Shown: positions 1 to 7,782, counted from the stretch's first letter. The stretch: 14,750 nucleotides of DNA from an uncultured Clostridia bacterium (GCA_946004305.1 CAMFZJ010000018.1:1-14750); one strand, 5' to 3'. The notes: a model not told the origin generated them from the sequence alone. Made by a program: numbers and translations.

Positions 1-569
1 TAACCACTCCTAATTAACTTTGCCAATGTAAGCCCCACACCCAAAGCACAAGCGGAGCTTATCCAAACACAGGGCAGAATACTAAAAGGCGATGTACTGC
101 CGTAGCTCTGTCTTAATGAACCTACCATTGTAGGAATAAGCTGAATTGACGCAGTATTCATAACAACAAATGTAACCATATCATCAGTTGCAGTATGGCT
201 GTTGTTCCCAAGCTTATGCAACTCACCCATAGCAGACAAGCCAAAAGGTGTGGCGGCATTACCAAGACCCAGTAAATTTGCACTTACGTTCATACTTATG
301 TAATTCAGAGCCTTGCTGTTTTTCGGCACATTTTTAAAAAGCTTCTTCAGTAGGGGTGCTAACAGTTTTCCGATTACCTTTGTAATCCCACCCTGAGAAG
401 CAATCTCCATTATTCCGGACCACAGCATAAGCATACCGGCAATAGTCAGCAAAAGCTCAATACTATCCTCTGCACCGGTAATAATCCCCTGACTAAGCTC
501 ACTGCCTTTGCCGAATACTATCCCGCATATTACAGAAACAAGTATTAAAAAACCAAATATATAGTTCAA
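1..569 (-). CDS. spmA: Spore maturation protein A (nucleoside-recognition domain membrane protein), C-terminal end at window edge
   Basis: Reverse-strand translation from a TTG at 569 gives about 189 residues of a hydrophobic membrane protein. It contains the SpmA hallmark stretch ANLLGLGNAATPFGLSAMGE (about residues 98-117), followed by a conserved MVTFVVMNTASIQLIPT segment. SpmA works with SpmB in dehydrating and maturing the spore core in Bacillus; the transported or sensed substrate is unknown. The TTG start is chosen because AGGAG (complement of 580-584) lies 10 nt upstream and no better start is in frame. The last visible bases on this strand are TA, so a stop may fall right at the edge, which would match the usual family length. 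A second AGGAG (complement of 7-11) just before the edge looks like the ribosome binding site of a following gene, plausibly spmB; this is inference. It is divergent from the AbrB-type gene. Confidence 0.9.
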   Translation of the reverse strand, partial: MNYIFGFLILVSVICGIVFGKGSELSQGIITGAEDSIELLLTIAGMLMLWSGIMEIASQGGITKVIGKLLAPLLKKLFKNVPKNSKALNYISMNVSANLLGLGNAATPFGLSAMGELHKLGNNSHTATDDMVTFVVMNTASIQLIPTMVGSLRQSYGSTSPFSILPCVWISSACALGVGLTLAKLIRSG

Positions 570-623
570 AAACAGTCAACTCCTGTCGCATAATGTATTT
601 TAAAAAATATTTTCTGTAAAATA

Positions 624-652
624 TTGACGTTTTTGTCAGTTTTTGGTAGAAT
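624..652 (+). promoter_or_regulatory. Sigma-A promoter of the AbrB-type regulator
   Basis: TTGACG (624-629) and TAGAAT (647-652) are separated by 17 bp, a good vegetative promoter match. It lies about 28 bp before the start codon at 680. It is in the intergenic space shared with the divergent spmA gene. Confidence 0.75.
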
Positions 653-679
653 ATGATAAAACAATAAGGAGGTTTTTCT

Positions 680-916
680 ATGGCATTCCCAAGTTATAAA
701 AAAATCGATGATGTTGGCCGTATTGTACTATCAAAGGATATCCGTCACGCTCTCGGTCTTAACACCAATGATATGCTGAAAATTGAAGTAGTTGAAAACA
801 AAATCGAAATTACAAAGGCAGAGAATGAATGTTTGTTCTGTAAAACTACCACAGATCTTATGAGTTATAAAGGAAAATATATATGCAAAAATTGCCTGAA
901 AGCACTAAATAAATAA
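680..916 (+). CDS. AbrB/SpoVT-family DNA-binding regulator with C-terminal Cys4 zinc-knuckle
   Basis: A 78-residue protein. Residues 5-47 form a SpoVT/AbrB swapped-hairpin DNA-binding domain, with the typical DDVGRIVLSKDIRHALGL segment followed by a short beta strand (IEITKAE). After this come two CxxC pairs (C51/C54 and C69/C72) framing a basic segment, which should form a small zinc-binding ribbon. Proteins of this family act as dimeric or tetrameric transition-state regulators; the target genes cannot be read from the sequence. The start is certain: AAGGAGG at 666-672 lies 7 nt before the ATG, behind a consensus promoter. It lies 64 bp upstream of the deaminase gene, which has its own promoter, so the two need not be co-regulated. 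It differs from Bacillus AbrB, whose C-terminal half is a multimerisation domain rather than a Cys4 module. Confidence 0.88.
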   Translation: MAFPSYKKIDDVGRIVLSKDIRHALGLNTNDMLKIEVVENKIEITKAENECLFCKTTTDLMSYKGKYICKNCLKALNK

Positions 917-919
917 CAC

Positions 920-948
920 TTGACAAATCTCTGCAAATATCGCATTAT
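920..948 (+). promoter_or_regulatory. Probable sigma-A promoter of the dCMP deaminase gene
   Basis: A perfect -35 TTGACA (920-925) is followed after 17 bp by CATTAT (943-948), a 4 of 6 match to the -10 consensus. Alternative AT-rich hexamers such as TATATT (946-951) are nearby but with longer spacing. It starts four bases after the stop codon of the regulator gene. Confidence 0.6.
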
Positions 949-980
949 ATTAGTATATTATCTTTTTAGGAGTGAATTAT

Positions 981-1469
981 ATGGCTCGAATTGATAAAGA
1001 AAACTATTACCTTGATATAGCAGAAACAGTACTTGAAAGAGGCACCTGTATCCGCAGAAATTACGGCGCTATTATTGTAAAAAATGACCAGATTGTATCT
1101 ACCGGATATGTAGGCGCTCCCAGAGGCAGGAAGAATTGCAGTGATTTAGGTACTTGTATCCGTTCTCAGCTTAACATTCCAAGAGGAACACGCTACGAGC
1201 TTTGCAGAAGTGTTCACGCAGAGGCAAACGCAATTATCCACGCCCCAAGAGAGCAAATGATTGACGCAACTATGTATCTCGTGGGAAAAGAATACGAAAC
1301 CGGAGAATACATAGAAAATGCCAACTCCTGTGCTATGTGCAAACGTATGATAATCAATGCCGGAATCAAGCGTGTAGTAATCAGAAACAGCAAAACTAAG
1401 TTTACCGCTTTGTATGTTGAGGATTGGGTTGTAAATGACGATTCTCTTGACGGCAAAGAAGGATATTAA
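981..1469 (+). CDS. Deoxycytidylate (dCMP) deaminase, ComEB type
   Basis: A 162-residue cytosolic zinc enzyme that deaminates dCMP to dUMP, feeding thymidylate synthesis. The cytidine-deaminase signature is present: HAEANAI with zinc ligand H79 and catalytic E81, and CAMC supplying zinc ligands C117 and C120. The insert between the first strand region and the HAE motif (GAPRGRKNCSD through ELCRSVHAE) is typical of the ComEB/dCMP subgroup and not of tRNA or guanine deaminases. The residue before the first zinc Cys is Ser rather than the usual Pro. The start at 981 is preferred over an in-frame GTG at 972 because AGGAG (968-972) sits 8 nt before 981 and overlaps that GTG. The next gene begins 58 bp downstream with no terminator between, so co-transcription is likely. 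Confidence 0.9.
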   Translation: MARIDKENYYLDIAETVLERGTCIRRNYGAIIVKNDQIVSTGYVGAPRGRKNCSDLGTCIRSQLNIPRGTRYELCRSVHAEANAIIHAPREQMIDATMYLVGKEYETGEYIENANSCAMCKRMIINAGIKRVVIRNSKTKFTALYVEDWVVNDDSLDGKEGY

Positions 1470-1527
1470 CCTAAACATTAATTACAGTAAGGATAAGAGA
1501 GTGGATTTCCGCCCTTGATTTTTAGTT

Positions 1528-2136
1528 ATGGTGAAAACCTACTATACAAACATAGAAAATATTTCTATGTCAGAATCAAATATCAGCAAAATATCTCCTG
1601 AAAGACAGCTTAGAGTAAAAAAGCTTATGCAGGAAACTCAAAAGAAACAATGCCTCACAGCAGGCTTACTGATTAATAAGCTTTTTCCAAATAAGGAAGT
1701 TAAGCTAAACCAATACGGTAAACCGTATATAGAAGATGACTTTCACTTTAATATTGCTCATAGTGATAATTATGTAATAATCTCGGTGAGCAGTAACGAA
1801 GTAGTAGGCTGTGATATTGAGGCAGTTTCCGAATACAACTATCTTAAGCTTGGCAGGGTTGTCTTTCATAAAAACGAAATGAATGCATTAAAAAATGCAG
1901 AAAATCAACAGGAAAAGTTTTTTGAATTGTGGACTAAAAAGGAAGCTTTCCTAAAATGTATCGGTACAGGCTTTCATTTTAAAAGCAAAAAAATCGACCT
2001 TTGTGAAAACAAACATTATGTAACATACGAAAATCAAAGGTATCGCTTTAAAGAGTATATGCTGAATGGGTACAAAATTATGCTATGCTCACCCTCCTCA
2101 GAATTTGCTCAAGAGCTTAAAGAAATAGTATTATAA
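1528..2136 (+). CDS. 4'-phosphopantetheinyl transferase, Sfp type
   Basis: A 202-residue protein of the Sfp/HetI/AcpT superfamily, which moves the phosphopantetheine arm from CoA to a conserved Ser on carrier proteins. Visible motifs are GKPYIEDDFHFNIAHSDNYV (64-83, substrate pocket and HS motif), VGCDIEAV with magnesium ligands D96 and E98, and LWTKKEAFLK with E139 and K143, followed by a GTGF segment. Length suits the short Sfp class. The carrier-protein partner is unknown: no polyketide, peptide synthetase or fatty-acid genes lie in the window, and it could serve the housekeeping acyl carrier protein. No clear ribosome binding site precedes the ATG; the purine-rich AAGGATAAGAGAG lies about 25-40 nt upstream. 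It shares a hairpin terminator with the convergent SASP gene. Confidence 0.9.
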   Translation: MVKTYYTNIENISMSESNISKISPERQLRVKKLMQETQKKQCLTAGLLINKLFPNKEVKLNQYGKPYIEDDFHFNIAHSDNYVIISVSSNEVVGCDIEAVSEYNYLKLGRVVFHKNEMNALKNAENQQEKFFELWTKKEAFLKCIGTGFHFKSKKIDLCENKHYVTYENQRYRFKEYMLNGYKIMLCSPSSEFAQELKEIVL

Positions 2137-2140
2137 ATCA

Positions 2141-2168
2141 AACGGGGCTGTTTTTCAGCCCCGTTTTT
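2141..2168 (+). terminator. Rho-independent terminator shared by PPTase (+) and SASP (-) genes
   Basis: A GC-rich stem CGGGGCTG (2143-2150) pairs with CAGCCCCG (2156-2163) around a TTTTT loop, with flanking AA/TT extending it to 10 bp and a run of five T after it. It lies between two convergent genes. In the minus direction the stem is followed by a weaker TTTGATTT tail, so it may end transcription from both sides. Confidence 0.9.
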
Positions 2169-2176
2169 CACTTAAA

Positions 2177-2368
2177 TTACTTTAAGTTTTTCTCGTAAGA
2201 TTCAATCATCTTTTTAACCATCTGTCCGCCTACAGAACCTGCCTGACGTGCTGTGATGTCGCCGTTGTAACCCTGCTTAAGGTTTACGCCTACTTCGCTT
2301 GCAGCTTCCATCTTGAAACGCTCAAGAGCTTCTTTAGCCTCTGGTACTACAATGTTACTCTTAGACAT
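2177..2368 (-). CDS. Alpha/beta-type small acid-soluble spore protein (SASP)
   Basis: A 63-residue protein with both SASP signatures. The first is the KEALERFKMEAASEVGV segment (about 12-28), which contains the germination protease site family sequence around Glu. The second is the GDITARQAGSVGGQMVKKMI segment (36-55). These proteins saturate spore DNA, hold it in an A-like form and protect it from heat, UV and peroxide; they are degraded by the GPR protease at germination. The start is supported by AGGAG (complement of 2378-2382) nine nt upstream of the ATG. It is transcribed alone, ending at the shared hairpin. In known sporulators this family is expressed in the forespore under sigma-G; no clean sigma-G promoter could be recognised in the 150 bp upstream. 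Confidence 0.95.
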   Translation of the reverse strand: MSKSNIVVPEAKEALERFKMEAASEVGVNLKQGYNGDITARQAGSVGGQMVKKMIESYEKNLK

Positions 2369-2411
2369 AGTATTTTTCTCCTTTTCTATTTATTTATAAA
2401 TTTATCAATCA

Positions 2412-2428
2412 AGCAACTTTTCGTTGCT
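2412..2428 (-). other. Small perfect hairpin in the SASP leader
   Basis: AGCAAC (2412-2417) and GTTGCT (2423-2428) form a perfect 6-bp inverted repeat around a 5-nt loop, 44 nt upstream of the SASP start in otherwise very AT-rich DNA. It could be an mRNA-stabilising 5' hairpin or a protein site. There is no T-run, so it is not a terminator. Confidence 0.35.
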
Positions 2429-2508
2429 ATAGTATTTTATGTGGCAATCTTTATTTTATATGTGGTAATATTAGTATAGCTTTATTCCATTTTTATCTAA
2501 AAAATCAT

Positions 2509-2557
2509 AAAAAAACAAAAAATCCCGACTTGTCTAAATAATAAACAAGTCGGGATT
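2509..2557 (-). terminator. Terminator at the end of the five-gene envelope operon
   Basis: Read on the minus strand, a 13-bp perfect stem (2521-2533 with 2545-2557) closes an 11-nt AT-rich loop and is followed by a run of T residues broken by one G. It lies 44 nt beyond the stop of the G5-domain gene. The whole hairpin, loop included, is repeated at 9371-9407. Confidence 0.93.
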
Positions 2558-2559
2558 AA
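2518..2559. repeat. 42-bp direct repeat, copy 1 (terminator hairpin)
   Basis: Identical over 42 bp to 9368-9409 in the same orientation, including the loop, which should drift freely if only terminator function were selected. It marks the left end of the interval that contains the five-gene envelope operon. Confidence 0.95.
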
Positions 2560-2600
2560 TTATTAATTTATATCCTTTTATATATAACTGCTATAGTATA

Positions 2601-3581
2601 TTAATACTCTTCATAATCTTCTGTGCCGTCACTATACTTGATGATATAGTAACCATGGCCGGAACCGTCGCAGTCGTCAACTCTGGTTTTTGACACAATT
2701 TTCTTTCCGTCATAACCTTCAGTAGCTTTCGGCAACTGAGCAGTTGTTCGTTTTGTACCACGAACAATTACTTCATCAACAGGTTTTTTTGTGATTTTTT
2801 CTTTGATTGCCTTTCTGCTATCTTCTTTGCCATCAACATATGTAACTTTATAAGTTATAGTTTTTTGTCCATTTTTGCCCTTTACAGTAACTTTGCTTGT
2901 ACCTACATTCATACTGTTGGAATTTTCATACTTAGTGGAATATTTTATAGTTTCTTTTTTGGTGATTTTCTTTGTTGTAACACGCTTAATTACAATTTTC
3001 ATATTACCTTTTATTTTTGCAGAACCCTTATGAGAAACAATATCGTCTTTATTAACTTGAATATTGTTATCTTCAAAGAATTCATCAACTGTTTCTGCAG
3101 AAGTTTGATACTTTTTTGTCTTGCCGTCAACTTTAAGAGTAACTTCTTCGCAACGCTCTACAACTATTTTCATATCCGAGGTTAAATAGGAATCTAAATC
3201 ATAGTTTACAGAATCCTTGTCAGTCACTTTAAATCCTGCATTTTCAATGGCGTCAGAAACTTTACCGCCTTGCAAGGAAACCTTTTTTGTTATTCCGTCA
3301 CATTCAACAGAAACTGTGGCATATCTTAATACAGTGATTTCTGTATCTTTATCAACAACAGTATCTGCAGAAGGATTAACTTTATCTTTATCACCAATTT
3401 CCACTTCTGCTTCCTTGAGAATCTCTGAAACGGTTTTTCCCGAACTTACGTTGACCTTTGTTTCTGTAAGCATATCAGAAATTTTTACATCCACAGTTTC
3501 GCCGGAGCATCCTGCAAATAAGCTGAGCATAACTAAAGCACTTATCAAAACACACATAAATTTTACAACTGTTTTTTTCAT
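2601..3581 (-). CDS. G5/DUF348-domain lipoprotein (YabE-like, without catalytic domain)
   Basis: A 326-residue exported protein. The N-terminus has a basic start, a hydrophobic stretch and LFAGCSG, so C25 is the probable lipidated cysteine. Three repeats of the DUF348 ubiquitin-like type follow (about 32-86, 88-142 and 145-199; each with a pattern like VDGKTKKYQTSAETVDEFFE). A G5 domain (about 205-276) shows GKNGQKTITYKVTYVDGKE and ends KKPVDEVIVRGTK. YabE and Rpf proteins place a 3D or lysozyme-like catalytic domain after this array. Here there is only a 43-residue tail with DDCDGSGHGYY and KYSDGTEDYEEY, so the protein probably binds the wall or glycans and does not cut them. AGGAG of its ribosome binding site overlaps the TAG stop of the preceding gene, showing tight coupling. 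Last gene of the operon. Confidence 0.85.
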   Translation of the reverse strand: MKKTVVKFMCVLISALVMLSLFAGCSGETVDVKISDMLTETKVNVSSGKTVSEILKEAEVEIGDKDKVNPSADTVVDKDTEITVLRYATVSVECDGITKKVSLQGGKVSDAIENAGFKVTDKDSVNYDLDSYLTSDMKIVVERCEEVTLKVDGKTKKYQTSAETVDEFFEDNNIQVNKDDIVSHKGSAKIKGNMKIVIKRVTTKKITKKETIKYSTKYENSNSMNVGTSKVTVKGKNGQKTITYKVTYVDGKEDSRKAIKEKITKKPVDEVIVRGTKRTTAQLPKATEGYDGKKIVSKTRVDDCDGSGHGYYIIKYSDGTEDYEEY

Positions 3582-3592
3582 AATTATCTCTC

Positions 3593-5014
3593 CTATTGAA
3601 TTACTTCGGCAATGTTAAATTTACCGGACTTAACCTTAATATATTTTCCCTTGTTATTTATTACTACATTAAGGTGTACAGTACCATTAGACAAGAAATC
3701 ACTTTTCGGAAGATAAAGCAAAAATCCGTTATCTCCGTTTTCATCTGATATATTAAAAGCCTTGTAAGTTGTACTTATATTATCATTTTCAATTTCAACA
3801 AAAATTTCAGTTTCGGTTTCAATATACTTTTTGTCAATCACACCACTTACAGCAAGATACGAATCGCTTATTTCCGTTTTATCAACGGATAGTGTAGTGT
3901 CGGTTGCAGCGTTTTCTATTTCTTCATAAATACCCCATGGTATTCCTGTTATCAACGGTGGCGAAAAAGCAAACTCGTCAATATTTCTTTCGACTTTTTC
4001 AACAATTACACAATCCGGATTATATATGTTCATATAATCCTCAATAGGATATGGTGTACCTTTACTGAAATAGCATTTATTGAACTCCTCAGCAAAAAAA
4101 GGTATAAGAGTATTGCCAAAGGAATCCCTGAACATAAGCAGATCTCCTGTAGCGTCAGGGTTTTCGGTTTCAATCCAAGGGTCTTCTACGCTGTTTACTT
4201 TATTTATGTATGTATATCCCTGTTTTTTATCATAATAATAATTCCATTCCGGTTCTGCTGTTACAGGATAAAGCATAGTGTTAAGGTCGCCGATTTCAGT
4301 CTTTTTGCGTACTGTTTTTGTTGCTGAGTAATCATCGTAGGGCAAATCAAGGCTTTGCATAAGCTGATTATACACAAGCATTGCCCCTTTATTATTCCAA
4401 TGAGAATCTCTTTTTAAATAAAGAGTTTCACTTTGGCTTTCAAATAAATTAAACAGGTCAACGTAGTTAATTTCCTCTTTATTAAAGTAAGGCTCAAGCT
4501 TATTTATGTTTTTGTTATCGCTGGCCTTAACTGAGTAATAATACGGCATATTGTCATCATAAAGAGAGTTTTTATTTGGTGCTATTGTAAGGGCAAATTT
4601 CGCTCCCCTGTTTTCAACGTATTTCTCCATAATAAAGAGATTGTTGTAAATATTGAAGATTCCACGGTCAGAAAGTGTATTTATACCAAGATAATCATCA
4701 AGAGTATCTGTATAATACAACCAACCATCCGTACCCTTAATTACAGTATCCATATTTGAAACACCAAACAACCTACTCTGTATTTCAGAGTCAGTATTTA
4801 CAAAAGCGTTTCTAAATGCAAAATGGTCCTCAAAATATCCGCCTAATTCTTCAAGATAGCTTATATTAATACCGTCATCATATAGAGGCGGAAATTCCTT
4901 CAGTCTTTTATTCTCAGTTGTTGAGTCTGTTTTTGCAAATGTCATACATCCAAAAGGTATAATACATATAACAAGACACACTACAACAAACAAAATATCA
5001 GTAAGTCTTTTCAT
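3593..5014 (-). CDS. AlgX/AlgJ/DHHW-like SGNH acyltransferase partner of the MBOAT protein
   Basis: A 473-residue protein with one N-terminal membrane or signal segment (about 5-27) and an extracytoplasmic body. It shows the family landmarks: GTDGWLYYTD (94-103), APNKNSLY (145-152), KRDSHWNNKGA (201-211) with the Asp-x-His pair D203/H205 (the DHHW motif, here DSHW), and MFRDSFGN with the candidate nucleophile S298. In AlgX and relatives the Ser-His-Asp triad transfers acetyl groups from the MBOAT channel to an exported polysaccharide. The last ~100 residues look like a beta-rich domain. It starts 11 bp after the MBOAT gene, with GAGGG between, so the two are surely co-translated partners. The substrate polymer cannot be identified. 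No missing triad residue was seen. Confidence 0.87.
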   Translation of the reverse strand: MKRLTDILFVVVCLVICIIPFGCMTFAKTDSTTENKRLKEFPPLYDDGINISYLEELGGYFEDHFAFRNAFVNTDSEIQSRLFGVSNMDTVIKGTDGWLYYTDTLDDYLGINTLSDRGIFNIYNNLFIMEKYVENRGAKFALTIAPNKNSLYDDNMPYYYSVKASDNKNINKLEPYFNKEEINYVDLFNLFESQSETLYLKRDSHWNNKGAMLVYNQLMQSLDLPYDDYSATKTVRKKTEIGDLNTMLYPVTAEPEWNYYYDKKQGYTYINKVNSVEDPWIETENPDATGDLLMFRDSFGNTLIPFFAEEFNKCYFSKGTPYPIEDYMNIYNPDCVIVEKVERNIDEFAFSPPLITGIPWGIYEEIENAATDTTLSVDKTEISDSYLAVSGVIDKKYIETETEIFVEIENDNISTTYKAFNISDENGDNGFLLYLPKSDFLSNGTVHLNVVINNKGKYIKVKSGKFNIAEVIQ

Positions 5015-5025
5015 ATTTTCCCTCG

Positions 5026-6453
5026 TTAAAACCTGAAATAAATAAATGGATTATAAGCATCGCCTGATAATCTAATCATACACCAGCACAACAGAATAAT
5101 TGACAGTATGTAAAGAGAGATTTCAACAATTCTCCACTTTCCTAAAACAACAACATCTCTGCCTGTAAGCTTATTTCTGATTTTATCGGATAAGGCTTTG
5201 ATTGGAGCAGCTCCGATAATTCCTGCAATCAGCACAAACACAAACCAAGGTGTCATTTGCTGAACAGCAAGGCTTACGGAAGACTGATTCATATTAAAGC
5301 CGGAGAACATCTGACCGATGAAAAATACGCCCTGTCCAATACTATCTGCTCTGAAAACAACAAAACCGATGCATACCACAAGGAGTGTATAAATATGTAA
5401 TATAAATCCGGGGAGTTTTTTAATGTAGGGAACATACTCCTCCAGCAATAAGAAAAATCCGTGAAAAAGTCCCCATATTACAAAAGTCCAATTTGCTCCG
5501 TGCCATAAACCTGTAAATAGGAAAACAATTAATTTATTTATACAGGTTCTAAATCTGCCCTTTCTATTACCCCCTAAAGGAATGTAAAGATACTCCTTAA
5601 ACCATGAGGACAAAGAAATGTGCCATCTTCTCCAAAAGTCTTTAATGGATGAGGCTCCATAGGGATACTGAAAGTTCTCAAGAAAATGAAATCCGAACAT
5701 TTTACCAAGTCCGATTGCCATATCACTGTATCCGCTAAAGTCATAATAAATCTGTAACATATAGGCTATTGCACCAATCCATGCTGTGAGAATGTTAATC
5801 TCACTTGACTGAGCAGAAAAAATAACATCCGCTGCCTGAGCCATAGTGTTAGCGATAATAACCTTTTTTCCAAGACCGCAAATAAACCTGCGAAGCCCTT
5901 GAGCTGTTTCCTGAACAGTAACAACCCTGTTGTCAATCTCTTTGTTGATATGATGATATTTAACAATAGGACCTGCAATAAGCTGAGGGAAAAATGATAT
6001 ATAAAGAAGAACCTTACCAAAATTTTTCTGTGCTTCTACACTTCCTCGGTAAACATCTATAACATAGGACATAGCCTGAAATGTAAAAAATGAAATACCA
6101 ATAGGCAGAGAAATTGCAGGAATAGGAATTGAAAAACCAAAAATCACGTTAATGGTTTCAGCTAAAAATCCTGTGTATTTAAAGAATACAAGTAACCCAA
6201 GATTCAAAATTATGTTAATAATCAGTATAAACTTTTTGTATTTTTGTGAACTACCTATTCCATAAGCACAAAAATAATTCATAAGTGCGCTTAGTATCAT
6301 ACACAATACATACACCGGTTCACCAAAAGCATAGAAAACCAAGCTTGCTACAATTAAGAGCGCATTTTTAACTTTAACAGATGGAATAATAAGGTGTAGT
6401 ATAAAGGTAACAGGCAGAAACACGCACAAAAAAACAAGTGAAGAAAAGACCAT
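5026..6453 (-). CDS. MBOAT-family membrane O-acyltransferase (AlgI/DltB/PatA-like)
   Basis: A 475-residue polytopic membrane protein with about ten hydrophobic segments. Diagnostic sequences are LPIGISFFTFQAMSYVIDVY (116-135), FFPQLIAGPIVKY (154-166), DFSGYSDMAIGLGKMFGF (238-255), FWRRWHISLSSWFKEYLYIP (273-292) and GLWHGANWTFVIWG (315-328), where H318 matches the invariant catalytic His of AlgI. Such proteins pass acyl groups, usually acetyl, across the membrane to an outer SGNH partner, here the adjacent downstream gene. DltB is the alternative family, but dltA/C/D are absent and the neighbour is AlgX-like, so polysaccharide O-acetylation is preferred. The ribosome binding site is weak (CGGGG about 8 nt upstream). 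The 47-bp gap before it shows no terminator, so it belongs to the upstream operon. Confidence 0.93.
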   Translation of the reverse strand: MVFSSLVFLCVFLPVTFILHLIIPSVKVKNALLIVASLVFYAFGEPVYVLCMILSALMNYFCAYGIGSSQKYKKFILIINIILNLGLLVFFKYTGFLAETINVIFGFSIPIPAISLPIGISFFTFQAMSYVIDVYRGSVEAQKNFGKVLLYISFFPQLIAGPIVKYHHINKEIDNRVVTVQETAQGLRRFICGLGKKVIIANTMAQAADVIFSAQSSEINILTAWIGAIAYMLQIYYDFSGYSDMAIGLGKMFGFHFLENFQYPYGASSIKDFWRRWHISLSSWFKEYLYIPLGGNRKGRFRTCINKLIVFLFTGLWHGANWTFVIWGLFHGFFLLLEEYVPYIKKLPGFILHIYTLLVVCIGFVVFRADSIGQGVFFIGQMFSGFNMNQSSVSLAVQQMTPWFVFVLIAGIIGAAPIKALSDKIRNKLTGRDVVVLGKWRIVEISLYILSIILLCWCMIRLSGDAYNPFIYFRF

Positions 6454-6500
6454 TATTGTACCCCGATATTAATTAAGTAAATTACCCAAAATAAAACTTG

Positions 6501-7757
6501 CTATATTTTTACATGCATCCAGGAATATCCCGGGGCAATTGCCCCCTTGTAATTCTGGTCAATCTTTTTGTCATAGCTTAAAGCATAATAGCTATTTTCA
6601 GAATGATGTCTGCTCCATTCAGGATCATAAACCTTTCCGTTTATTTCAGCCCAACCATGGCCGCCGCTATTACAGCAATATACATTTTTGTAACCGATAG
6701 CCTTTGCCATATATGCAAAAGCCGAGCCATAACTAAAGCAATTACCTACTCCATTTACAAACATATCGTTTGCATAAATCTGCGGCCAGTTTTTGCCATG
6801 ATAGTGAGGTATGCGTGGGTTTTTCTCTATATATGCATTTTTTGCATACTCAAAACAGGTTTTCAATTTTTCTTGTTTACTCATTTTTTTAGTAGTTACT
6901 TTCTCAACTACCTTTAATGCTCTATTTAGTGTTCTGTCAGCCAACGAAGTAACCTTTTTAGCCTTGCCGTTAAGTACATTCCAATCCTTGCCCTTATATG
7001 TTACAGCTTTGCGCAGAGTTTTATCAATTTTGCCACTTTTTTTAGCATAATAATAACCGGTTTTCTTGGTTCCAACTATACCATTTTTCTGTAATACACC
7101 TTTTGAATTAAAGTAGTACTTAGTTTTATTAATAGTTTTTAAACCGGTTAGCAGTTTTCCCTTTATGCCGGCTTTTCCATTTTCTTTAAAGTAGTAGGTT
7201 TTTCCGGAATTTTTCACAAATCCTGTTTTTAATTTACCTCTATTTGAAAAAAGGAAGGTGTTCTTACCGATAGTTTTCCAATTAACTGCAACTGAACTAT
7301 CCGAATTAAAATAATATGTAGCTGTTTTTATTTTTTTCCAACCCTTAAAGCTTTCTAATTTTCCTAATCCATTTTCAGGAGAATTGCCACTTTGTGAGAA
7401 AAAATAGATTTTATTCTTCCATTGTTGAATACCTGTCAGAACATAACCGTTTTTATCAAATAAGTATTTTTTTCCATTAATAGTAAAAACCCCATTTGTA
7501 TATGGATTATTCTGAGAGTCTGTGTACTGCCACTTACTGCCTATATTCTTCCAGCCTGACAAATCAGGAGATGTAAACGGCTCTGTTACAGGCTCTGTTA
7601 TAGATTCTGTTGCAGGCTCAGCATTTGTAATCTCTGTAGAATTTTCAATAGGCATATTATTCTTTATTTCAACTGCACCTGCGTTGAATGAAGCCATGAT
7701 AATTGCAATAATAATACCTAAAGACATTATTGCTGATAATAGTTTTCTGTATTTCAT
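6501..7757 (-). CDS. Secreted transglutaminase-like protein with cell-wall-binding repeats (paralogue B)
   Basis: A 418-residue protein. A signal peptide ends near AGA28. A Thr/Pro/Glu-rich linker follows (ESITEPVTEPFTSPD), then about eight degenerate choline/cell-wall-binding type repeats (roughly 67-260) with the GWKKI..YYFNSD..G pattern of aromatic residues and glycines. The C-terminal domain is a transglutaminase/protease-like fold: NGVGNCFSYGSAFAYMAKA with C340, GGHGWAEI with H367 and VYDPEW with D378, in the usual Cys-His-Asp order. Bacterial proteins of this fold are mostly cysteine peptidases or cross-linking enzymes; the reaction here is not known. AAGGGA sits about 6 nt before the ATG. 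It lies 25 bp after its paralogue, so one duplication probably made the pair. The interior looks AT-rich, like its neighbours. Confidence 0.85.
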   Translation of the reverse strand: MKYRKLLSAIMSLGIIIAIIMASFNAGAVEIKNNMPIENSTEITNAEPATESITEPVTEPFTSPDLSGWKNIGSKWQYTDSQNNPYTNGVFTINGKKYLFDKNGYVLTGIQQWKNKIYFFSQSGNSPENGLGKLESFKGWKKIKTATYYFNSDSSVAVNWKTIGKNTFLFSNRGKLKTGFVKNSGKTYYFKENGKAGIKGKLLTGLKTINKTKYYFNSKGVLQKNGIVGTKKTGYYYAKKSGKIDKTLRKAVTYKGKDWNVLNGKAKKVTSLADRTLNRALKVVEKVTTKKMSKQEKLKTCFEYAKNAYIEKNPRIPHYHGKNWPQIYANDMFVNGVGNCFSYGSAFAYMAKAIGYKNVYCCNSGGHGWAEINGKVYDPEWSRHHSENSYYALSYDKKIDQNYKGAIAPGYSWMHVKI

Positions 7758-7782
7758 ATTAATCCCTTTTCATTTTCAAATT

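Noticed and set aside
570..660. Sigma-E promoter for spmA
   Set aside because: An AATACATT box resembles the -10, but no -35 lies at the right spacing, so no site is called.
972..980. GTG start for the dCMP deaminase at 972
   Set aside because: That GTG overlaps the AGGAG ribosome binding site, which is correctly spaced for the ATG at 981.
1146..1478. Open frames of 80-110 codons antisense to the dCMP deaminase, and similar ones antisense to the G5, transglutaminase-like and LCP genes
   Set aside because: They lie opposite genes with clear domains and motifs, show no family features of their own and have no convincing ribosome binding sites.
1501..1518. Tiny leader frame (GTG, five codons) before the phosphopantetheinyl transferase
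   Set aside because: It follows a purine-rich AAGGATAAGAGA, but five codons with no attenuator or downstream structure is likely chance.
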